This document shows, in pieces, positions 1 to 11,368 of a DNA stretch of 64,000 bases. The notes beneath the pieces are model-generated. The model was not told the DNA's origin, ran no database searches, and worked only from the letters and a program-made list of their open reading frames with translations. Origin of the DNA: an uncultured Rhodospirillaceae bacterium (GTDB taxonomy: Bacteria > Pseudomonadota > Alphaproteobacteria > Rhodospirillales > Casp-alpha2); assembly GCA_913030825.1 (NCBI GenBank), contig CAJWCU010000005.1:124001-188000 (forward strand), given 5' to 3'. Position 1 is the stretch's first letter, and the number at the start of each line of letters is the position of its first letter. The position numbers and the translations under genes are program-made.

Positions 1-1094
1 CGGGTCAACGCCAACATCATGCCGAAGCCGAAGGCGATGGCGATGGTGGACGACCCGCCGTAGGACACGAACGGCAGGGTCATGCCCTTGGGCGGGATCA
101 GGTGCAGGGTGGAGGCCAGGTTGATCATCGCCTGGACCGCGAATTGCACCAGCAGGCCCGCCGAGGCCAGCAGGATGAAAAGATTGTCGTCCTTGTAGGC
201 GCGGCTGAGCCCCCGCACGACCACGAAGGCGAAGATACCGACGATGGCAAGACAGACCAGAACACCGAATTCCTCGCCCGCGACAGCGAAGATGAAATCC
301 GTATGGGCATCGGGCAGGACTTCCTTGACCCGGCCTTCGCCCGGCCCGCGCCCGGTCAGCCCGCCGTTATGGAAGGCGTCGAGCGAGCGCATGACCTGGT
401 AGCCTTCGCCCGCCGAGGGATCGAAGAACCGGTCGACCCGGGCCTGTACGTGACCGAAAGTGAAGTAGGCGCCGACGCTGGCCGCCAGGAAGGCACAGCC
501 GATGCCCATGACCCAAACGATGGGCAGACCCGCCAGGAAGAACTGCACGCCCCAGACGGCGGCGACGACCATGGTCATGCCGACGTCGGGCTGCATCAAC
601 AACAACGCCGCCACCATCAGGAACAGGCCGGTGGCGACCAGATTGCCCGGATAGCCCTCGTGCAGACGGGCCTGGGCAAAGAACCAGGCGGCGGTCACGG
701 CCAGGGCCGGTTTAACGAATTCCGACGGCTGCAACGAGAACGCGCCCAGGCTGATCCAACGGGTCGCCCCCTTGATCTCGGGCCCGACGGCCAGCACCGC
801 GACCATCGCGACCATCGATCCGGCCAGGGTCGCCATGGCCAGGCGCCGCACGCCCTTGGGCGACAACAGCGAGACACAGACGACGACGAACAGGCCGAAG
901 GCCAGGAACAACACCTGCCGCCCGGCGAAGTAATAGGTATCGAGCCCCAGACGCGCCGCGACCGGCGGCGAGGCGGCCAGCGCCATCACCGCGCCCGTCA
1001 CGGCCAATGCCACGACGGCGGCCAAGTTCCAACGGTCGACGGTCCACCACCAGCGGGTCAGGATCGAATTGTCGGTCCGGGCGAGCGTGCTCAT
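1..1094 (-). CDS. ftsW: Lipid II flippase / cell division protein FtsW (3' end truncated by window edge)
   Basis: Own minus-strand translation from ATG at 1094: MSTLARTDNSILTRWWWTVDRWN... with SEDS signatures (GATRWISLGAFSLQPSEF, PFVSYGGSSTIA). Not in ORF track because it runs off the edge. Sits at the expected dcw position after murD. Confidence 0.95.
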   Translation of the reverse strand, partial: MSTLARTDNSILTRWWWTVDRWNLAAVVALAVTGAVMALAASPPVAARLGLDTYYFAGRQVLFLAFGLFVVVCVSLLSPKGVRRLAMATLAGSMVAMVAVLAVGPEIKGATRWISLGAFSLQPSEFVKPALAVTAAWFFAQARLHEGYPGNLVATGLFLMVAALLLMQPDVGMTMVVAAVWGVQFFLAGLPIVWVMGIGCAFLAASVGAYFTFGHVQARVDRFFDPSAGEGYQVMRSLDAFHNGGLTGRGPGEGRVKEVLPDAHTDFIFAVAGEEFGVLVCLAIVGIFAFVVVRGLSRAYKDDNLFILLASAGLLVQFAVQAMINLASTLHLIPPKGMTLPFVSYGGSSTIAIAFGFGMMLALT

Positions 1095-2543
1095 CTAGGC
1101 GGTCTCCCCGTCCGGATTTCCATCACCGGCACGAAAGGCGTCGGCGGCTTCCATGGGATCGAGATGTTCGCCCGGCAGGGCCTCGACCGTTTCCTTGAAA
1201 AGATCGCCCCGGTCTTCAAAGCTTTTGAACTGATCCCAGGAGGCGCAGGCCGGCGACAGCAGAACGACCGGCTTGGCGGCCTTGTCTTTCTTCGCCTGAT
1301 CGAATGCCTGCTCAACGGCTTTGTCGACCGTGCCGGAAATGGTGAAGGGCACCTTGCCGTCCAATACCTGGCCGAAGCCCAGCGCGGCCTCGCCGACCAG
1401 GAACGCCTGGCGGATGCGCGGAAAGTAATCGCCCAGGCCGTCGATGCCGCCGTCTTTCGGGCGGCCGCCGGCGATCCAGTAGATATCGTCGTAGCAGGCC
1501 AGCGCCTTGGCGGCGGCGGCCCCGTTGGTCGCCTTGGAATCGTTGACGAAGGCGACGCCGTCGACGACCTCGACCGGTTCCTGGCGATGAACTAGGCCGG
1601 GATAGCTCTGCAGACAGGCCATGATGACCCGGCCCTCGACCCCGGCGCGGCGGCAGGCCGCATAGGCGGCGGCCGCGTTCTGCCAGTTGTGGCGGCCTTG
1701 CAACGACGGGATTTCCTTGAGGTCCGTGACCGGAACTTCCTGGCCGTCCATGTCGTCGACCAACACGCCGTTCACGACGTAGACGCCGCCGTGGATGCGT
1801 TTTTCGCCCGAGATCGGCACGACGACCTGATCGCCGACATCGGCCAGGTCTTCGTAGATCGCTTCGCAATGTTTGTCGTCGATGCCGATGATCGCCGATT
1901 TGGGATCGGTCTGGCGGTGGAAGATCTGGCGCTTGGCGGCGACATAGCCGTCCATGCCGCCGTGGCGGTCCAGGTGGTCCGCCGAGATGTTCAGAAGAAC
2001 CGCGATATCCCAGGTGATGGAGACCGTCAGGTCCAATTGATAGGACGACATCTCCAAGACGTAGGAGCCGCCTTCTTCCATGGGGTCGAGCGTCAGGGCC
2101 GCCGGTCCCAGGTTGCCGCCGATATCGGCCTCGCGGCCGCTGAGCTGCATGATATGGCCGATCAGCGCCGTGGTCGTCGATTTGCCGTTGGTCCCGGTGA
2201 TGCCGATGTAGGAGGCGTCGCGCTGGGCGCGGGCGAGAAGCTCGATATCGCAGACGATCTCCACGTCCGCCGCCTTGGCCAGGTTCACCACCGGATGCGG
2301 TTCGGGATGGTGCAACGGGATACCGGGGCTGAGCACCAACGTGGTCAGCTCCTTCCAGTTGCAGGTATAGAGATCGACCAGCGGGATGCCTTCTTCGCGG
2401 GCGCGCTGGCGGCTGTCCTCGTTATCGTCCCAGGCCCAGACCTCGGCGTCGCTTTCCATCAACGCCTTGCAGGTGGCCAGCCCGGATTTTCCGAGCCCCA
2501 GCACCGCGACGGGCATGTGATAGAAATAGAAGACGTCGATCAT
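1095..2543 (-). CDS. murD: UDP-N-acetylmuramoyl-L-alanine--D-glutamate ligase
   Basis: GITGTNGKSTTTALIGH P-loop, Mur ligase motifs, dcw context. Confidence 0.96.
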   Translation of the reverse strand: MIDVFYFYHMPVAVLGLGKSGLATCKALMESDAEVWAWDDNEDSRQRAREEGIPLVDLYTCNWKELTTLVLSPGIPLHHPEPHPVVNLAKAADVEIVCDIELLARAQRDASYIGITGTNGKSTTTALIGHIMQLSGREADIGGNLGPAALTLDPMEEGGSYVLEMSSYQLDLTVSITWDIAVLLNISADHLDRHGGMDGYVAAKRQIFHRQTDPKSAIIGIDDKHCEAIYEDLADVGDQVVVPISGEKRIHGGVYVVNGVLVDDMDGQEVPVTDLKEIPSLQGRHNWQNAAAAYAACRRAGVEGRVIMACLQSYPGLVHRQEPVEVVDGVAFVNDSKATNGAAAAKALACYDDIYWIAGGRPKDGGIDGLGDYFPRIRQAFLVGEAALGFGQVLDGKVPFTISGTVDKAVEQAFDQAKKDKAAKPVVLLSPACASWDQFKSFEDRGDLFKETVEALPGEHLDPMEAADAFRAGDGNPDGETA

Positions 2544-2556
2544 GGCACTTGCCCCC

Positions 2557-3645
2557 TCACCGCAGTTTCAGGGTGGCAAGGCCCGCGAGGGCCAGGATGG
2601 AGGCGATGATCCAGAAACGGATGACGACGGTCGATTCCGCCCATCCCTTCTGTTCGAAATGATGGTGCAGCGGCGCCATGCGGAACACACGGCGGCCGGT
2701 CAGTTTGAACGAAATCACCTGAACGATGACGGAAACGGTCTCAAGCACGAACAGCCCGCCGACGATGGCCAGGACCAGTTCGTGTTTGGTGATGACGGCG
2801 ACGGCGCCCAACGCCCCGCCCAGCGACAGCGATCCCGTGTCGCCCATGAAGACTTTGGCCGGCGGCGCGTTGTACCAGAGGAAGCCCAGCGCGGCCCCGA
2901 CCAGCGATCCCAGGAACACGGCCAGTTCGCCCGAGCCGGGCACGTAATGCAGTTGCAGATAGTTCGCGAAAACGGCGTTGCCGACCAGATAAGCGATCAG
3001 CGCGAACACGCCCGATGCGATCATCACCGGCACGATGGCCAGGCCGTCCAGGCCGTCCGTCAGGTTCACGGAATTGGACGATCCGACCATGACGAAGCAG
3101 GCGAAGACGATGAAGAACCAGCTGAGATCGACCAACAGGTTCTTGAAGAACGGCAGGGCCAGCGTGGTCGCCAGCGGGTCCGGCAGATGGGCCGAGATGT
3201 AGAACGCGGCGACGGCGGCGATGGAGACCTGCATGATCAGCTTCAGCTTGCCGGGCAGGCCCTTGGAATTGCGCTTGGAGACCTTCAGGTAATCGTCGAG
3301 GAAGCCGATGACGCCATAGCCGACGGTCACGCCCAGCGCCGTCCAGACGAAACCGTTGGTCAGGTCCATCCACAACAATGTCGCGAAGACCGAGGCCATC
3401 AGGATCAGCAGGCCGCCCATGGTCGGCGTGCCCTGCTTGGTGATCAGATGGCTTTCGGGGCCGTCGTCGCGGATCGGCTGGCCGCCTTTCTGCCGGGCCT
3501 TCAACAGCTCGATCAAGACCGGGCCGATCATGAAGCTGATGACCAACGCCGTGATGACGGCGCCGCCCGTGCGGAAGGTGAGGTAGCGGAACACGTTGAG
3601 AACCGCGAACTCGTCGGCCATGGGGAAAAGGATTTGGTACAGCAT
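2557..3645 (-). CDS. mraY: Phospho-N-acetylmuramoyl-pentapeptide transferase
   Basis: [10 protein letters not shown] and [12 protein letters not shown] motifs, PLHHHFE C-terminal motif, dcw context. Confidence 0.97.
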   Translation of the reverse strand: MLYQILFPMADEFAVLNVFRYLTFRTGGAVITALVISFMIGPVLIELLKARQKGGQPIRDDGPESHLITKQGTPTMGGLLILMASVFATLLWMDLTNGFVWTALGVTVGYGVIGFLDDYLKVSKRNSKGLPGKLKLIMQVSIAAVAAFYISAHLPDPLATTLALPFFKNLLVDLSWFFIVFACFVMVGSSNSVNLTDGLDGLAIVPVMIASGVFALIAYLVGNAVFANYLQLHYVPGSGELAVFLGSLVGAALGFLWYNAPPAKVFMGDTGSLSLGGALGAVAVITKHELVLAIVGGLFVLETVSVIVQVISFKLTGRRVFRMAPLHHHFEQKGWAESTVVIRFWIIASILALAGLATLKLR

Positions 3646-3653
3646 ATCCTGGC

Positions 3654-5123
3654 CTACTCCCCGTTCACGGCGCGGCCATGACCGCGCCCGCCGTTGCCGC
3701 GGAAATCGTGGTTTTCGCCGAGCGCCGTCAGCGCCTCGACCACCTTGCCCATGCGCGAGCCGTAGGAGCCCTTGACCAGGACCACATCGCCCGCCCGCAC
3801 GGCCGAGGCGACGAGCGGCGCCAGTTGCTCGGACGTTTCCGCATGGCCGCCCCGCATGTCGCGCGGCAGCGCATCGAAAAGCGCCCCCATGCCGGGGCCC
3901 GCCGTGAACACGGTATCGATCCCCCGCGCGGCCAGCGGTTCGGCCAATCCGCGATGCAGGTCGTCTGATTTGTCACCCAGTTCCAGCATGTCGCCGAGCA
4001 CGGCGATGCGCCGCCCGCCGGAGGCGACCTCGCCCGCCGACAACACTTCGATCGCGGCGACGACGGCGACGGGGCTGGCGTTGTAGCTTTCGTCGATCAA
4101 GGTCATTTCGCCCCCGTCCAGCGGCACGGCCAGGCGGTTGCCCCGGCCCTTCGGCGCGGCGACGCGGGCCAACATGGCGGCCGCGATTTCCAGGTCCGTA
4201 TCCATGGCCTTGGCGGCGGCGAGCACGCCCAGGCTGTTCATCACCCAATGGCTGCCCGGCACGCCGACGCGGTAGCGCAGGTCCCGACCCGCGACATTGA
4301 CCTGCACCGAGGTGCCGAGGCCATCGGCGCGACTGTCGATCACGCGGACGTCGGCTTTCGCATGCGCACCAAAGGACAGGACGGTCGCGACCCCGGCCCG
4401 ACGCGCGGCGGCGGCGAGACGGTCGAACATCGCATTGTCACGGTTCAGCACAGCGGTCCCGCCGTCGACGAGACCGTCGAAGATTTCCGCCTTGGCGTCG
4501 GCGATATCCTCGACGCTGTCGAAAAACTCGCTATGGACCAGTTCGATGGTGGTGATCAGCGCGACATGCGGGCGCGCCATGTTCGAGAGCGGACGAATTT
4601 CGCCCGGATGGTTCATGCCCATTTCCAGGACCGCGTAATTTGCCTCGATCGGCATGCGGGCCAGGGTCAACGGCAGGCCCCAGTGATTGTTCAAATTGCC
4701 CTGGGTCGCATGGGCCTCGCCCTGGCGTTCCAGGATCATGGCCAAGGCTTCCTTGGTGCCGGTCTTGCCGACGCTGCCGGTGACGGCGCAAATCTTGGCC
4801 TTGGACCGGTCACGGGCGACGCGGCCCAGGTCGTTCAGCGCCTGGGTCGTGTCATCGACGCGCAGGCCCGGTGTGTAGGCCGGGGCATCCTTGAAATCGC
4901 GGCGCAGGACGGCACCCGAGGCGCCCTTTTCAAAAGCCTGGGCGACATGGGCATGACCGTCCGAGGCAACGCCCTGGATCGCGACGAACAGATCGCCCGG
5001 CTTCAACGTCCGGGTATCGATGGACACACCCGTCGCCTGCCATTCACCGACCGGCGTGCCTTCCGTCGCGGCGGCGGCGGCGCCGGCGTTCCACAGGACG
5101 AAGGGCGCTTTCTTCATGCCCAT
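3654..5123 (-). CDS. murF: UDP-N-acetylmuramoyl-tripeptide--D-alanyl-D-alanine ligase
   Basis: [15 protein letters not shown]-loop, ESYNASP, dcw context. Confidence 0.95.
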   Translation of the reverse strand: MGMKKAPFVLWNAGAAAAATEGTPVGEWQATGVSIDTRTLKPGDLFVAIQGVASDGHAHVAQAFEKGASGAVLRRDFKDAPAYTPGLRVDDTTQALNDLGRVARDRSKAKICAVTGSVGKTGTKEALAMILERQGEAHATQGNLNNHWGLPLTLARMPIEANYAVLEMGMNHPGEIRPLSNMARPHVALITTIELVHSEFFDSVEDIADAKAEIFDGLVDGGTAVLNRDNAMFDRLAAAARRAGVATVLSFGAHAKADVRVIDSRADGLGTSVQVNVAGRDLRYRVGVPGSHWVMNSLGVLAAAKAMDTDLEIAAAMLARVAAPKGRGNRLAVPLDGGEMTLIDESYNASPVAVVAAIEVLSAGEVASGGRRIAVLGDMLELGDKSDDLHRGLAEPLAARGIDTVFTAGPGMGALFDALPRDMRGGHAETSEQLAPLVASAVRAGDVVLVKGSYGSRMGKVVEALTALGENHDFRGNGGRGHGRAVNGE

Positions 5124-5126
5124 GGC

Positions 5127-6605
5127 TCAGCCCTCCCCATCGCGGGTGAGGCCCGCGATGGCGGCGCGGGCCGCTTCACGGTCGTCGAAGGGAAGAATGC
5201 GTTTGCCGACGATCTGGCCGCGTTCGTGGCCCTTGCCGGCGATCACCAGCACGTCGCCGGCGGCCAGGCCGGCAACGGCGGTCTCGATGGCTTCCGCCCG
5301 GTCGCCGATCTCGCTGGCGCCGGGGGCGGCGGCCATGATTTCGGCGCGGATAACCGCCGGGTCTTCGGTACGCGGATTGTCGTCGGTGACGATGACCCGG
5401 TCGGCTAGGTCCGTGGCGATGCGACCCATTTCCGGGCGCTTGCCCTTGTCCCGGTTCCCGCCGCAGCCGATCACGGCGACCAGCGCGCCCGCCGTATGGG
5501 GGCGCAGCGCCGACAGGACGTTTTCCAGGGCATCCGGCGTATGGGCGTAGTCGACATAGACGACCGCGCCTTCCGGCGTTTCGCCGATCCATTCCATGCG
5601 GCCCGGCGCGCCGGTCAGGCTTTCCAAGGCTTTCAAGGCGGCCGCCGCCTCGGTCCCCGTGACCTCGGCCAGGCCCAGCGCGCAAAGTGCGTTCATCGCC
5701 TGGAAATGGCCTGCCAGGGGCAGGAACAGGCTGTGCTCGACCCCGTCGACCAACAGACCCAGGTGCTGGCCCTTGGCCTCGGGACGGGTCGAGAGAAGCT
5801 TAATATCGACGCCGCGCTCGCCATACGTCCGGACCCGCAGGTGCCGCGCCTGGGCGGCGGCGATCATGTCCGGTCCGTGCGGGTCGTCGGCGTTGATCAC
5901 GGCGGCGCCGCCGTCGACGATCAGATCGTCGAACAGGCGCCGCTTGGCGGCCAGATAGGCATCGACGCTGCCGTGATAATCCAGGTGGTCGCGGCTAAGA
6001 TTGGTGAAAGCGCCCGCGTTGATCCGCAGGCCGTCCAGGCGATGTTGATCGAGGCCATGGCTGGAGGCTTCCAGCGCCAAGTGATCGACGCCGTTTTCCG
6101 CCAGATGGGCCAAATCCGCATGCAGGTCCGCCGGGTCCGGCGTGGTCAGGCCGTCGTCCCGCGCGAACACGTCCGACTGAATGCCCAGGGTGCCGGCGCT
6201 GGCCGCTTCGTATCCGGCCGATTTCCAGATTTGACGCAGGAAACCCGCGACCGAGGTCTTGCCGTTGGTGCCGGTGACGGCGGCAACGCAATCCGGCTGG
6301 CGCGGATAGAACCGCGCCGCCAGCAGGGCATAGCGGCGGCGTGGGTTGTCCGTGTCGAGGACCGGTGTGGTTTCATATCCGGCGGGCAATCGGGTCCCCG
6401 GCGGCGCCAGGATGGCGGCGGCGCCCCGTGCCAGGGCGTCGGCGATGTAGTCGCGCCCGTCATTGGTCGTTCCCGGAATGGCAGCGAACAGGAAACCGGG
6501 CGCGACCCGGCGCGAATCACAGGTCACGCCCGTGATCTCCGGGTTCGCCGGTCCTTCCGGCGGGGTGCTGATCGTTTCGTTCACCCACATATCACTGAGC
6601 CGCAC
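5127..6605 (-). CDS. murE: UDP-N-acetylmuramoyl-L-alanyl-D-glutamate--2,6-diaminopimelate ligase
   Basis: VTGTNGKTSVAGFLRQIW, DDNPRTEDP motif typical of meso-DAP-adding MurE. Confidence 0.96.
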   Translation of the reverse strand: MRLSDMWVNETISTPPEGPANPEITGVTCDSRRVAPGFLFAAIPGTTNDGRDYIADALARGAAAILAPPGTRLPAGYETTPVLDTDNPRRRYALLAARFYPRQPDCVAAVTGTNGKTSVAGFLRQIWKSAGYEAASAGTLGIQSDVFARDDGLTTPDPADLHADLAHLAENGVDHLALEASSHGLDQHRLDGLRINAGAFTNLSRDHLDYHGSVDAYLAAKRRLFDDLIVDGGAAVINADDPHGPDMIAAAQARHLRVRTYGERGVDIKLLSTRPEAKGQHLGLLVDGVEHSLFLPLAGHFQAMNALCALGLAEVTGTEAAAALKALESLTGAPGRMEWIGETPEGAVVYVDYAHTPDALENVLSALRPHTAGALVAVIGCGGNRDKGKRPEMGRIATDLADRVIVTDDNPRTEDPAVIRAEIMAAAPGASEIGDRAEAIETAVAGLAAGDVLVIAGKGHERGQIVGKRILPFDDREAARAAIAGLTRDGEG

Positions 6606-6609
6606 GCAC

Positions 6610-8385
6610 CTACTCCGGTTGACGGGAAAGGGTTTCGATCTTTTTCGCGGCCGCCGGTTTCAGCGCCGCCTCGATTTCGTTGACGTCGTCCGGCAGGTCC
6701 TTGGCCGCCGCCAGACGCGGCATGCCGTACTCAGGCGACATGCCCATGATCCCGGCGGTGCGCTGGACGATGCGCCCGACCGCCGGGGCCGCGACCCATC
6801 CTCCCGTGGCATAGCCGAAGGTTTTCTTTGTGCCCTTGGGTTCGTCCACGACGACGCAGACCACGTAACGGGGCGCGTGGATCGGGAAGGCGCCGACGAA
6901 GGACGCGATATTGGCCTTGTCGGAATAGCCGCCCGCCTTGGGCTTTTCCGCCGTGCCTGTCTTGCCGCCGATCAAATAGCCGTCGGCTTCCTTTTCGGCG
7001 TTCTTGCCGGTGCCGCGGCTGACGACCAGGCGCATCAGGCCGCGCATCTTGGCCGAGGTATCGGCCGAGAACACGCGCGAGCCCGGGATGCCTTCCGGGG
7101 CGTCCTGCCTGATCAGGGTGGTCGGGCGGCGGATGCCGCCGTTGACCGTGGCGGCGATGGCGTTGGCCAGCTGCACCGGCGTCACCGAGATACCGTGACC
7201 GTAGGAAATGGTCACCGTATTGATCTCGCGCCAGGTGGCTGGATACATAGGGTGACCTACCTCAGGCAACTCAACGGGGGACGGACGCAGGAGGCCGAGC
7301 CGCCCAAGGTAGGTCTTTTGGGCTTTCGCGCCCACATCGAGGGCCATTTTGGCTGCCCCGATATTCGATGAATGGATGAGGATCTCCGGCACGCTGAGCC
7401 AGCGGTTCTGGGCGTGATAGTCGGAGATCGAATAACGCGCCACGCGGAACGGCTTGGACGCGTCGTAGCCGCCGGAAATCGGCACGACACCGGCGTCCAG
7501 CGCCATGGCGGCGGTCAGAAGCTTGAACACCGAGCCCATTTCATAGACGCCCTTGGTCGCCCGGTTGAAACCGGCCTCGCCCAGCAGTTCCACAGGGCGG
7601 TTGGGGTCAAAATCGGGCAGTGAGACCATGGCCACCAGCTCGGACGTATTGGCGTCCATCACGATGGCGGTACCGCCGAGGGCGGAGAATTCCTTGACTG
7701 TGTCGGACAGGACCTCGTGTGCGATGGCCTGCACCCGGACGTCGATGGACAGCTTCAGCGGATCGCCGCCGCCGGTCAGGCGCGTTTCGAAATGGCGCTC
7801 GATCCCCGCCGTACCGCGGCCGTCGATGTCGGTGACGCCCAAGGTATGGGCCAACAGGCGGCCCTGGGGATAGACCCGCCGCTCACCCCGTTCGAACTGA
7901 ATGCCCGGCAGGCCCAGACGGTGGACCTCGTAATGCTGTTCCGGCGTCAGGTTGCGTTTCAGGTAGACGAAGCGCCCGCGCGACGAAAGGCGCTTTTCCA
8001 ATCGCTCGCGGTCCAGATCCGGCAGGACGCGGACCAGCTTGTCCGCCGTTTCCTGCACGTCCAGAACATGTTTCGGATCGGCATAGAGCGAGACCGCCGG
8101 CAACGACGTCGCGACGACGATGCCGTTGCGGTCGACGATATCGGCGCGTTCCTGAACCGGGGCCTGGGGATTGACGGAATGGGCCAGGCGCGGTTCGGCC
8201 CGGTCGGCGAACAGGGTCAAATCGACGACCCGCCAACCCAAGGCCATGAAGGCCATGGAAATGACCAGGCCGGTAACCAGCAGGCGCGAGCGCCCGGTTT
8301 CCAGCGCCTCGGCGGCGCGGCCCGTGGGGCCACCCCGGCCGCGCGCGAATTCAAACAGGTCGCCTTGCATCATCGCGGAGATCAT
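6610..8385 (-). CDS. ftsI: Division-specific penicillin-binding protein 3 (FtsI)
   Basis: Transpeptidase motifs GSVFK (SxxK), SSNIG (SxN), GKTGTAEK (KTG); dcw context. Confidence 0.95.
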   Translation of the reverse strand: MISAMMQGDLFEFARGRGGPTGRAAEALETGRSRLLVTGLVISMAFMALGWRVVDLTLFADRAEPRLAHSVNPQAPVQERADIVDRNGIVVATSLPAVSLYADPKHVLDVQETADKLVRVLPDLDRERLEKRLSSRGRFVYLKRNLTPEQHYEVHRLGLPGIQFERGERRVYPQGRLLAHTLGVTDIDGRGTAGIERHFETRLTGGGDPLKLSIDVRVQAIAHEVLSDTVKEFSALGGTAIVMDANTSELVAMVSLPDFDPNRPVELLGEAGFNRATKGVYEMGSVFKLLTAAMALDAGVVPISGGYDASKPFRVARYSISDYHAQNRWLSVPEILIHSSNIGAAKMALDVGAKAQKTYLGRLGLLRPSPVELPEVGHPMYPATWREINTVTISYGHGISVTPVQLANAIAATVNGGIRRPTTLIRQDAPEGIPGSRVFSADTSAKMRGLMRLVVSRGTGKNAEKEADGYLIGGKTGTAEKPKAGGYSDKANIASFVGAFPIHAPRYVVCVVVDEPKGTKKTFGYATGGWVAAPAVGRIVQRTAGIMGMSPEYGMPRLAAAKDLPDDVNEIEAALKPAAAKKIETLSRQPE

Positions 8386-8870
8386 CGTGTCGCCTCCTTC
8401 AACGGCGTCGGCGTCAGGCCGAGGGCCCGGCGGATCGCGGGCAAAGCGTCCTCAACCGTGCGCTCGGTCGCGGCCTGTGTCGGCTGGGCAACGGTGGGTG
8501 CGGGGACGGGCATCGGCGCGGGTGCGCTCATCGCCGGCGCGGACTTGGGCGACGGGGCCTCGGCGACCTCACTCTTCTCGGCCGCCTCGACCATGGGCCG
8601 CCAGGGAATTTCCTCGACGGTGCCGAGTTGCTTGGTGCCGATGGGCTCGAGCCCGAGATAGCGTTCCGACAGCATGCGCAGGCGCTGCGGATCGTTGAGA
8701 TGCGCCCATTCGGCCTGCAGCACATGAACGGCGCGGCTGTCGCGCGAAATGTCGCGGTTCAGCGCGTCGAGCTGATCTTCCAGGTCCTGGACCTGATAGC
8801 TGATCATGAACAGCCCCAGCGACATGAAGCCCGCGAGGATCAGGGCGAGGATGGTGGTGCGTTTGCTCAT
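8382..8870 (-). CDS. ftsL: Cell division protein FtsL, with Pro/Ala-rich C-terminal extension
   Basis: Short bitopic protein between rsmH and ftsI; N-terminal TM then coiled region. Confidence 0.85.
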   Translation of the reverse strand: MSKRTTILALILAGFMSLGLFMISYQVQDLEDQLDALNRDISRDSRAVHVLQAEWAHLNDPQRLRMLSERYLGLEPIGTKQLGTVEEIPWRPMVEAAEKSEVAEAPSPKSAPAMSAPAPMPVPAPTVAQPTQAATERTVEDALPAIRRALGLTPTPLKEATR

Positions 8871-8883
8871 ATCCCGGCCCTCC

Positions 8884-9876
8884 TCATGCCGCCGCCCGGG
8901 CGGGGGCGTCGGTGCGCTCGGCCCAGCGCAGGCGGGCGGAGCGGGCGCGCGGATTGGCGCGGGTTTCGGCCTCGCCCGGCTTGACCGTGCCGCGCTTGAT
9001 CAGGGTGAAGGTCGGGGCGGCCTGCTTGCCCGGCAGGTCCGGCATATGCCGCGACGGCCGGGGGCCGGAACCGGAACGGTCGCGCAGGAATTCCTTTACC
9101 GCGCGGTCTTCCAGGGAATGGAAAGAAACGACGGCAAGACGCCCGCCGGGCGCCAGCAAGGCTTCCGCCCCGGCCAGCCCCCGGACCAGTTCGCCCAGTT
9201 CGTCGTTCACATAGATACGGAGTGCTTGGAACGTGCGGGTCGCCGGATCGATACCGTCCTTGGATTTGCGGACGACGCTGCGAACCAGATCGGCCAGTTC
9301 CTCGGTGCGGGTGATCGGCGCCTTGTCGCGCAGTTCGATGATGGCGCTGGCGACGCGGCGGGACGCCCGCTCCTCGCCGTACTTATAGATAAGATCGGCC
9401 AGTTCCTTTTCGGCCAACGTGTTGACCACGTCGGCGGCACTCATGCTGTCGTGGCTCAGACGGCCGTCGCCTTCCATGCGCATGTCCAGCGGCCCGTCGG
9501 CACGGAAGGAAAACCCGCGCGCCGGATCGTCCAGTTGCATGGAGGACACGCCCAGATCCAGCGCCACGCCGTCGATCCGTTCGACCCCGACGCTGGTCAG
9601 AAGCTCACGCATGTCGCCGAAGCGCCCGGCCAGCACCGTCAAGCGGCCCGGAAATTCGCGCCGCATATCGGCGCCGATGCTCTGCGCCAAGGGATCGCGG
9701 TCGATACCCCAGACGGTGCAATCGGCGGCCTCCAGCAACGCGCGGGAATAGCCGCCGGCGCCGAAGGTCGCATCGACATAGACGCCGCCGTCTTTCGGGG
9801 CGAGCGCTTCCAGGACCTCGGTCAGCATGACAGAGGAATGCATCACCGGGGAGGGACGGGACATATCAGCCATCAC
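8884..9876 (-). CDS. rsmH: 16S rRNA (cytosine1402-N4)-methyltransferase
   Basis: [69 protein letters not shown]. Confidence 0.97.
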   Translation of the reverse strand: MMADMSRPSPVMHSSVMLTEVLEALAPKDGGVYVDATFGAGGYSRALLEAADCTVWGIDRDPLAQSIGADMRREFPGRLTVLAGRFGDMRELLTSVGVERIDGVALDLGVSSMQLDDPARGFSFRADGPLDMRMEGDGRLSHDSMSAADVVNTLAEKELADLIYKYGEERASRRVASAIIELRDKAPITRTEELADLVRSVVRKSKDGIDPATRTFQALRIYVNDELGELVRGLAGAEALLAPGGRLAVVSFHSLEDRAVKEFLRDRSGSGPRPSRHMPDLPGKQAAPTFTLIKRGTVKPGEAETRANPRARSARLRWAERTDAPARAAA

Positions 9877-10372
9877 CGTCCTCCCCGGCGGATGCGCCTG
9901 GCCGTTTCGGAATTTTCAAGGTCATGTTGCGGGCCTTGGCGCGCTCGAAGGCGTCGCCGCGCTGCGCCTCATAGGCGGCAGGCTCCCACATCAGCATGCG
10001 TTGGCCACGGCCGACGAACAGGACTTCGTCCTTGATGCCGGCGAAATCGCGCAGGTCGTCGGTCAGGACGATGCGGCCTTCCGGATCCATGGGCAGCTCG
10101 CGGGCGTTTTCCAGGATCACGGCGGCCAGGTCGTCCTGGTCGTCGGAGAACAGGTCTAGGTCTTCCAGCCCTTCGGCGACGCGCGTCATGAAGGCTTCGT
10201 CGCAGGCTTCCAGGGCCGGGTATTTAAAAGAGGGGAACGCGTAGAGACCGGTGAAGGCTTCGGCATCGGCTTCGGCACGGCTCCGTGAGAGAGCCGCGCG
10301 GAAGGGCTTGGGTACGCTGACCCGTCCCTTCCTGTCGATCTTGTTGACGTGCCGTCCAACCAGCAGCGCCAC
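9866..10372 (-). CDS. mraZ: Division/cell wall cluster transcriptional regulator MraZ (GTG start proposed)
   Basis: ORF core [19 protein letters not shown]...[12 protein letters not shown] is MraZ/SpoVT-AbrB like; the track ORF start at 10756 is too long, GTG at 10372 gives 168 aa. Confidence 0.9.
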   Translation of the reverse strand: MALLVGRHVNKIDRKGRVSVPKPFRAALSRSRAEADAEAFTGLYAFPSFKYPALEACDEAFMTRVAEGLEDLDLFSDDQDDLAAVILENARELPMDPEGRIVLTDDLRDFAGIKDEVLFVGRGQRMLMWEPAAYEAQRGDAFERAKARNMTLKIPKRPGASAGEDGDG

Positions 10373-10610
10373 GGCTACCCCCTTCGGGCTTTCACCCAAA
10401 TCCCAAATCGCGGTTCTGATCGCGCCACCTCCGCGACGCCGTCCCCGCACCCGTCCGTCCGCCCGGACCAAAGCCGCCGAATCTCCCGCGATTCCCCTGC
10501 GGGATGAATTCACCAACCAAGCCCGTGGGCCGTGCCTTCGCCCCGGAAATCCGCCGTATCCCTTGGGAAAAGCGGCCTTCCGGCGCCCGAAAACACTGCG
10601 CCATTCACGC

Positions 10611-10690
10611 ACTTTGGGCATGTTTGGGATATCATGGGAAAACATGGGCGTCAATGGAGATAGCCTGGGAAACCATGGAGCGCCCTGGGC
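10611..10690. promoter_or_regulatory. MraZ-box-like array: eight TGG[GA] units at 10-11 bp period
   Basis: TGG at 10615, 10625, 10635, 10645, 10655, 10666, 10676, 10686 (actttgggca tgtttgggat atcatgggaa aacatgggcg tcaatggaga tagcctggga aaccatggag cgccctgggc). MraZ binds TGGGN repeats separated by 5 nt. Confidence 0.82.
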
Positions 10691-10960
10691 TGAACGAACC
10701 CGGGCTCCTCCTACCAGAGAGGCCGTTAACACTTCCCTAACCACGAATGTCCCCATGCGCCCTGCCCCGCGCGGACCCCGCCTCTCTCCGCGCGTAAAAT
10801 CGCCGGGCGGCGGGCCCGCCGATCGCGGGTCAAAAAAAGTTCCGATACGGACAGATCAAAGCGCCCGAAACGGGCCTAAGTTTGCGGGCATGGGGGCAAT
10901 TTCGGGGCGGATCGGGGAATCCGCCGCCGGGGGCTCATAACCATATTGAGAGAGGATTAG

Positions 10961-11343
<383 letters not shown>

Positions 11344-11368
11344 GGGGCGGTTATAGACCTAATTGTGT

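Noticed and set aside
102-1595. 497-aa plus-strand ORF
   Set aside because: Antisense to ftsW and murD.
10807-10820. CGGCGGGCCCGCCG palindrome as a terminator for rnpB
   Set aside because: No T tract on the rnpB-transcribed strand after the stem; GC-rich palindromes are common in this composition.
10251-10940. 229-aa plus-strand ORF over the mraZ promoter
   Set aside because: Covers the start of mraZ antisense and the MraZ array; no recognisable family, Arg/Pro-rich.
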